A DNA stretch of 10,119 bases from Myxococcota bacterium (GTDB lineage: Bacteria > Myxococcota > UBA4151). Each line of letters starts with the position of its first letter. Within the stretch, counting starts at the first letter, position 1. The stretch covers positions 1-10,119 of the forward strand of contig JAPKCE010000045.1 of NCBI GenBank assembly GCA_028823075.1, in the 5' to 3' direction. The position numbers and the translations under genes are program-made. A model generated the notes under the pieces. It was given only the letters and a program-made list of their open reading frames with translations. It searched no databases and had not been told where the DNA came from. Positions 7,601 to 10,119 of the stretch are shown piece after piece.

Positions 7601-8096
7601 GGCGAATGTTGATGTCAAGGTTGGTCGTCCTGCTTTGGTACCGCGCTCGTTCATGCCCGACGCCGCTGAGCGCATCAGTTTATACGACCGTTTAGCGCGC
7701 GCCGGCGAGGATTTAGGCATCCGCCAACTCGAGGAAGAGCTTGAAGATCGCTATGGTCACTTGCCGGATGAGGTCGAGGCTTTGTTCCTCTGCGCCCAGG
7801 CGCGCTGGCGCGCAGGAGCTGCAGGTGTCAGCGAGTTAGTTTCGCGTTTCAACGGCGAAGGCGAGCATCGCCAGGCTATTTTAGCGGCGACTTTCGAGGC
7901 AGGAAAAACCAGCATCGATCCCTCGCGTTTGGTCGCTTGGGTCGATGAGCGCAAAGCCCAAGCCCGGTTGACTGCAAACGGGCGGCTAATTTGGCAACCG
8001 ACCAAGCGTTTCGTTGAAGGGTGCAGTGAAGACCCGGCCAAGCTGCTGTTACGCTTCGCTGAAGAGTTGCGTTTGTTGGCGCAGCCGGCAGCTTAA
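4611..8096 (+). CDS. mfd: Transcription-repair coupling factor Mfd
   Basis: Mfd pushes RNA polymerase off DNA at lesions and recruits UvrA. The protein has 1161 residues, close to the 1148 of E. coli Mfd. The N-terminal UvrB-like module (about 1-350) keeps the residues equivalent to E. coli R165, R181 and F185 (from memory) that contact UvrA, here R152, R168 and F172 with identical spacing. Like other Mfd proteins it has no Walker A in this module. The polymerase-interacting domain follows (about 475-550; HLDFGIGRYEG near 489). The RecG-like motor has GDVGFGKT (630-637), DEEQ (731-734), TATPIPR (757-763), and QIRGRVGRR ending at 908. The C-terminal autoinhibitory domain (about 1000-1161) includes MPDAAERISLYDRLA. 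Its ATG overlaps the rep stop by four bases with only a weak ribosome-binding site, so translational coupling is likely. Its stop codon overlaps that of convergent dnaJ. Confidence 0.98.
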   Translation: MKTTEFGVPPAAWAIRCLELLDSAGPHLLVVAEDRDVEELCADLQALAPERLVHAFRDDEQSPYSPLTPDPRRSWSRLGLLARLSMGDEVDLIVASAGAIGRSVPDLASVSATSLLLAPGEQSDREELVSHLEAAGYHHVPLVEDPGTVALRGSVVDLWPPGEKQPVRADFFGDELESLRFFDPVSQRQGRNLQLLVAAPARAFSVGPSIARAQRADLLALSDELQLPSATFMATWQRLEAGIRYPGVEALEPFLRPASSNLLSLLPRSGKVVFCAPARLEAALADCDRLLLEGFEARRESELVAQPSAHRLDRDAVMAALAGRQRIDLESASPPDDERPRFDDLDDLQRQLASASRRSLSESADLLSPLVEVIRHWREQHFTLLILSENKLRQERLAVQLGERQMNSRTLPGQAPVGAGQSLDNLRDPKVMAYLAQGSIHRGWVDRKRLLVVMPERLISGRKKNVRSHRPTHFNTTLSELCPGKNVVHLDFGIGRYEGIERRVIDGIEHDFIRVDFRDNDKVFVPVARIGVLRPYDGSDQAKLDKIGGSSWQKRCARVRKGLLQIAHRLVETQAKREAFETRPLADAGEMARGFEQLFPFEPTPDQETAFEAIAGDLASPKAMDRLLCGDVGFGKTEVAMRAAFTAVAAGQQVAVLVPTTVLCQQHLRSFRERFEAVGARVAGLSRLVGAAQTKEVLKDLATGKIDVVIGTHKLLGRQVQFASLSLLIVDEEQRFGVRHKERIKELCEGVNVLTMTATPIPRTMQLAMLGVRKLSLIATPPADRRAVRTTVCRYEDELVREVVQREFERGGQVFFLHNRVQDLDAVAGHLAQIIPEARIAIAHGQMSAEAADSAMIGFIQGQTNLLVCTTIIESGLDIPNANTILIHRADRFGLAQLHQIRGRVGRRRERGYCYLLLRQDEDHLSDKAQQRLEALRRFTELGSGIRIAREDLDLRGAGNLIGSDQSGHIEAIGIDLYSELLREAIARVKGGQINSLANVDVKVGRPALVPRSFMPDAAERISLYDRLARAGEDLGIRQLEEELEDRYGHLPDEVEALFLCAQARWRAGAAGVSELVSRFNGEGEHRQAILAATFEAGKTSIDPSRLVAWVDERKAQARLTANGRLIWQPTKRFVEGCSEDPAKLLLRFAEELRLLAQPAA

Positions 8097-9184
8097 TCGA
8101 GCAAATCAGCGATGCTCTTCCAAAAGCTTTTTTCGCCAGCAGGCTCATCCCCAAGGGTTTGAGCGAAGCGTTCAAGTGCTTGTTTTTGATCGGACGTTAA
8201 TTTCCTCGGCACTTCAATTTTCAGGCGTACGATCTGATGTCCGCGTTTGTCTCCTTGGCCGACACCTTTACCGCGCAATCGAAATTCGGTGCCGTTTTGG
8301 CTAGCCGCTGGCACGTTCATACGCAGCATCGAACCGTCTACCGTGGGCACTTCGAGCGAACCGCCGAGGGCCGCAGTCGTGAAGTGAACTGGAATCTCGC
8401 AATGCAGGTTTTTGTCCCGGCGTTCGAAGAATTTATGCCCTGCCACGCTTACTTCGACCATGAGGTGCCCGGGTTTGGCGTTACCGCGCGCAAAATGGCC
8501 ACCGTCGCGCACGCGCAAGCGCGAGCCGTCGGCAATACCAGGAGGGATGCGCAGGGTCACCTTGTTGCTCGCTTCACGTAGTCCTTTGCCGCGACAGCTC
8601 GAACAGGGCTTGCTCAGGTCGACCCCTTCGCCTTTGCAAGCGCTGCAGGCCTGGGGAAACGCAAAGAATCCTCGTTGAGCAGCGACTTGACCTCGGCCTC
8701 CGCATTGTCCGCATGGCGGTGCTTGGCGAGCGTTGCTCGTGCCTTGACCTTTGCACGGAGCGCAGGCTTCAAGGCGCTTATAGCGAATCGTTTTTTCGGC
8801 GCCTCTGGCCATCTCTAAAAAGCTAATCCGGGCACGTACCCGCAAGCTGAGGTCGGGTTCTTGCTGGTTATCGCGCGCACCACGGCCAAACATATCAAAA
8901 AGGTCTGAAAATATTTCTCCGCCGGCGGGAAAGCCTGAAGCAAAGCCGCCGCCGCCATCGCCGGCATGACCGAATTGGTCGTAGCGGGCTCGCTTTTCTG
9001 AATCGCCGACAATGGAATAGGCAGCTGCGATCTCTTTAAAGCGATCTTCAGCGGCATCATCATCCGGGTTTTGGTCCGGATGAAATTGAGCTGCTAATTT
9101 ACGGTATGCTTTTTTAATAACCTTGGGGTCGGCATCTCGCGCCACGCCGAGGACCGCATAAGGGTCGCGCTCGTTATTCGCCAC
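8093..9184 (-). CDS. dnaJ: Chaperone protein DnaJ (type I Hsp40)
   Basis: Co-chaperone that delivers unfolded substrates to DnaK and stimulates its ATPase in the cytoplasm. The 363 residues have the complete type I layout. The J-domain (about 6-72) has HPD at 35-37. A glycine/phenylalanine-rich linker (74-105) includes FSDLFDMFG. Four zinc-binding repeats follow: CAPCKGQG (141-148), CGQCGGRG (158-165), CSACKGEG (180-187) and CSSCRGKG (194-201). The C-terminal substrate-binding domains include GGSLEVPTVDG (274-284), and a short tail ends the protein. The start is GTG at 9182-9184, with GAAGG eight bases upstream (9193-9197). It lies inside the 3' end of dnaK, an 11-base overlap, so the two genes are almost certainly one transcript and may be translationally coupled. 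The TAA stop (8093-8095) overlaps the TAA of mfd on the other strand. Confidence 0.97.
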   Translation of the reverse strand: MANNERDPYAVLGVARDADPKVIKKAYRKLAAQFHPDQNPDDDAAEDRFKEIAAAYSIVGDSEKRARYDQFGHAGDGGGGFASGFPAGGEIFSDLFDMFGRGARDNQQEPDLSLRVRARISFLEMARGAEKTIRYKRLEACAPCKGQGTSNARQAPPCGQCGGRGQVAAQRGFFAFPQACSACKGEGVDLSKPCSSCRGKGLREASNKVTLRIPPGIADGSRLRVRDGGHFARGNAKPGHLMVEVSVAGHKFFERRDKNLHCEIPVHFTTAALGGSLEVPTVDGSMLRMNVPAASQNGTEFRLRGKGVGQGDKRGHQIVRLKIEVPRKLTSDQKQALERFAQTLGDEPAGEKSFWKSIADLLD

Positions 9185-10119
9185 CGCCCAAGCCTTCGGA
9201 CATCATCACTTCGGAGGCTTCGGCGTACATCGCATCGGCGATCTTATGGCTGCTCAACTCTAAGCGCTGAACCGCTTGCCGCAGGCCGTCGTATTCTTCG
9301 CGGCTAAGCTCTTGACGAAGGTTGTTCAGATCCAAGCGGATCTGTTCCACATCTTCGGTGGTGAGCACATGGGCGTATTCGTCGATGGCTTTGTCGGTAG
9401 TGTAGATCAAACCGTCGGCGTTGTTGCGCAATTCTGCCATCTGCCGGGCTTTTCGATCCGCTTCGCGGTAATCGTCAGCTTCGGTGATCATGCCGTCGAT
9501 CTCACCTTCGCTTAGGCCCGATGACGAGACGATGCGAATGCTCTGCTTTTTGCCCGTACCGAGATCTCGCGCGTTGACGTTGACCAAACCCGAGGCGTCA
9601 ATATCAAAACTGACTTCGATCTGCGGTACACCGCGCGGGGCGGGAGGGATGCCGATCAATTCAAAGCGCCCAAGGCTCATATTATCCGAGGACATCTCAC
9701 GTTCGCCTTGAAGCACGTGGATGGTCACTAGAGGCTGGTTGTCCACGGCAGTTGAAAATACCATGGATTTCCGCGTGGGGACCGTGGTGTTGCGTTCAAT
9801 GATATGGGTCATCAAACCACCTTGAGTCTCTACGCCTAAACTGAGCGGTGTCACATCGAGCAGCAAAACATCGGTAACATCACCCGAAAGAATACCGGCT
9901 TGAATGGCCGCGCCTTGGGCCACAACCTCGTCCGGATTTTCACGCTTATCGGGATTTTGACCGAAAAAAGCTGTTACCTTTTCTTGTAACATCGGCATGC
10001 GCGTTTGGCCGCCGACAAGCAGCACTTCTTCAATACCATCTGCCGAGATGCCGGCATCTTCGAGGCAGCGCTTGCAACTCTCAAGCGTGCGCTCGATCAG
10101 GCCGCCAACCCAGGCTTCC
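9174..10119 (-). CDS. dnaK: Chaperone protein DnaK (Hsp70), C-terminal half; 5' end outside window
   Basis: ATP-driven folding chaperone. The 314 residues visible begin in the nucleotide-binding domain (LIERTLESC, then EEVLLVGGQTRMP, the adenosine-binding stretch). They continue through the conserved interdomain linker DVLLLDVTPLSLGVET, the beta-sandwich substrate domain (NTTVPTRKS, HVLQGERE, RFELIGIPPAPRGVPQIEVSFDID) and the helical lid (RKARQMAELRNNAD and onward). The frame is continuous to the right edge; GTG 10025 is an internal codon, not the start. The protein stops at SEGLGGGE, directly after the lid. The linker-to-end distance is roughly 20 residues shorter than in E. coli DnaK, and the usual acidic EEVD-like tail is absent. 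The motifs exclude HscA as the better match. dnaJ begins inside the last codons. Whether this is the main DnaK or a second copy cannot be told here. Confidence 0.96.
   Translation of the reverse strand, partial: EAWVGGLIERTLESCKRCLEDAGISADGIEEVLLVGGQTRMPMLQEKVTAFFGQNPDKRENPDEVVAQGAAIQAGILSGDVTDVLLLDVTPLSLGVETQGGLMTHIIERNTTVPTRKSMVFSTAVDNQPLVTIHVLQGEREMSSDNMSLGRFELIGIPPAPRGVPQIEVSFDIDASGLVNVNARDLGTGKKQSIRIVSSSGLSEGEIDGMITEADDYREADRKARQMAELRNNADGLIYTTDKAIDEYAHVLTTEDVEQIRLDLNNLRQELSREEYDGLRQAVQRLELSSHKIADAMYAEASEVMMSEGLGGGE

Noticed and set aside
8120..8134. AAAAGCTTTTTT after the mfd stop as an intrinsic terminator
   Set aside because: There is no GC-rich stem with a loop before the T-run, and the bases encode conserved-phase dnaJ codons (KSFWK region).

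Overview
The window is a gene-dense, moderately GC-rich bacterial chromosomal segment. It holds six protein genes and no RNA gene, insertion sequence, CRISPR array or phage gene that I can see. The gene set (an NtrC-type sigma-54 activator, a GGDEF diguanylate cyclase, a Rep-type helicase, Mfd and DnaK/DnaJ) fits a Gram-negative, proteobacteria-like lineage, possibly one of the deltaproteobacterial groups. That placement is an inference from gene content and family resemblance only.

Layout. (1) 1-1156, minus strand, running off the left edge: an NtrC-family activator with an intact AAA+ core. Its receiver domain has lost the phospho-accepting aspartate and the acidic pair, and an in-frame TAG interrupts it near the N-terminus. 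(2) 1260-2459, minus strand: a diguanylate cyclase with a complete GGEEF active site and an RxxD inhibitory site, behind an unrecognised helical N-terminal half. It lies upstream of the activator on the same strand, about 100 bases away. (3) 2460-2595: a short divergent intergenic region with a perfect 9-bp GC-rich hairpin. (4) 2596-4614 and 4611-8096, plus strand: a Rep-type helicase gene and mfd, joined by an ATGA overlap. (5) 8093-9184 and 9174 to the right edge, minus strand: dnaJ and the 3' half of dnaK. The two overlap by 11 bases, with dnaK upstream. The mfd and dnaJ stop codons share one TTAA.

How the genes work together. Rep and Mfd are both DNA motors that deal with obstacles, Rep as an accessory helicase in front of replication forks and Mfd as the translocase that removes stalled RNA polymerase. 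Translational coupling would make them together. DnaK and DnaJ form the core of the Hsp70 folding machine. The cyclase and the activator may be a small signalling pair, but only their adjacency supports this.

Most of the window is conserved housekeeping sequence, and I do not see a clearly new multi-gene system. The least ordinary part is the activator: a damaged, phosphorylation-incompetent receiver attached to a sigma-54 ATPase that still looks functional. Secondary points are the rep-mfd coupling, the missing acidic tail of DnaK and the GC-rich hairpin before rep.
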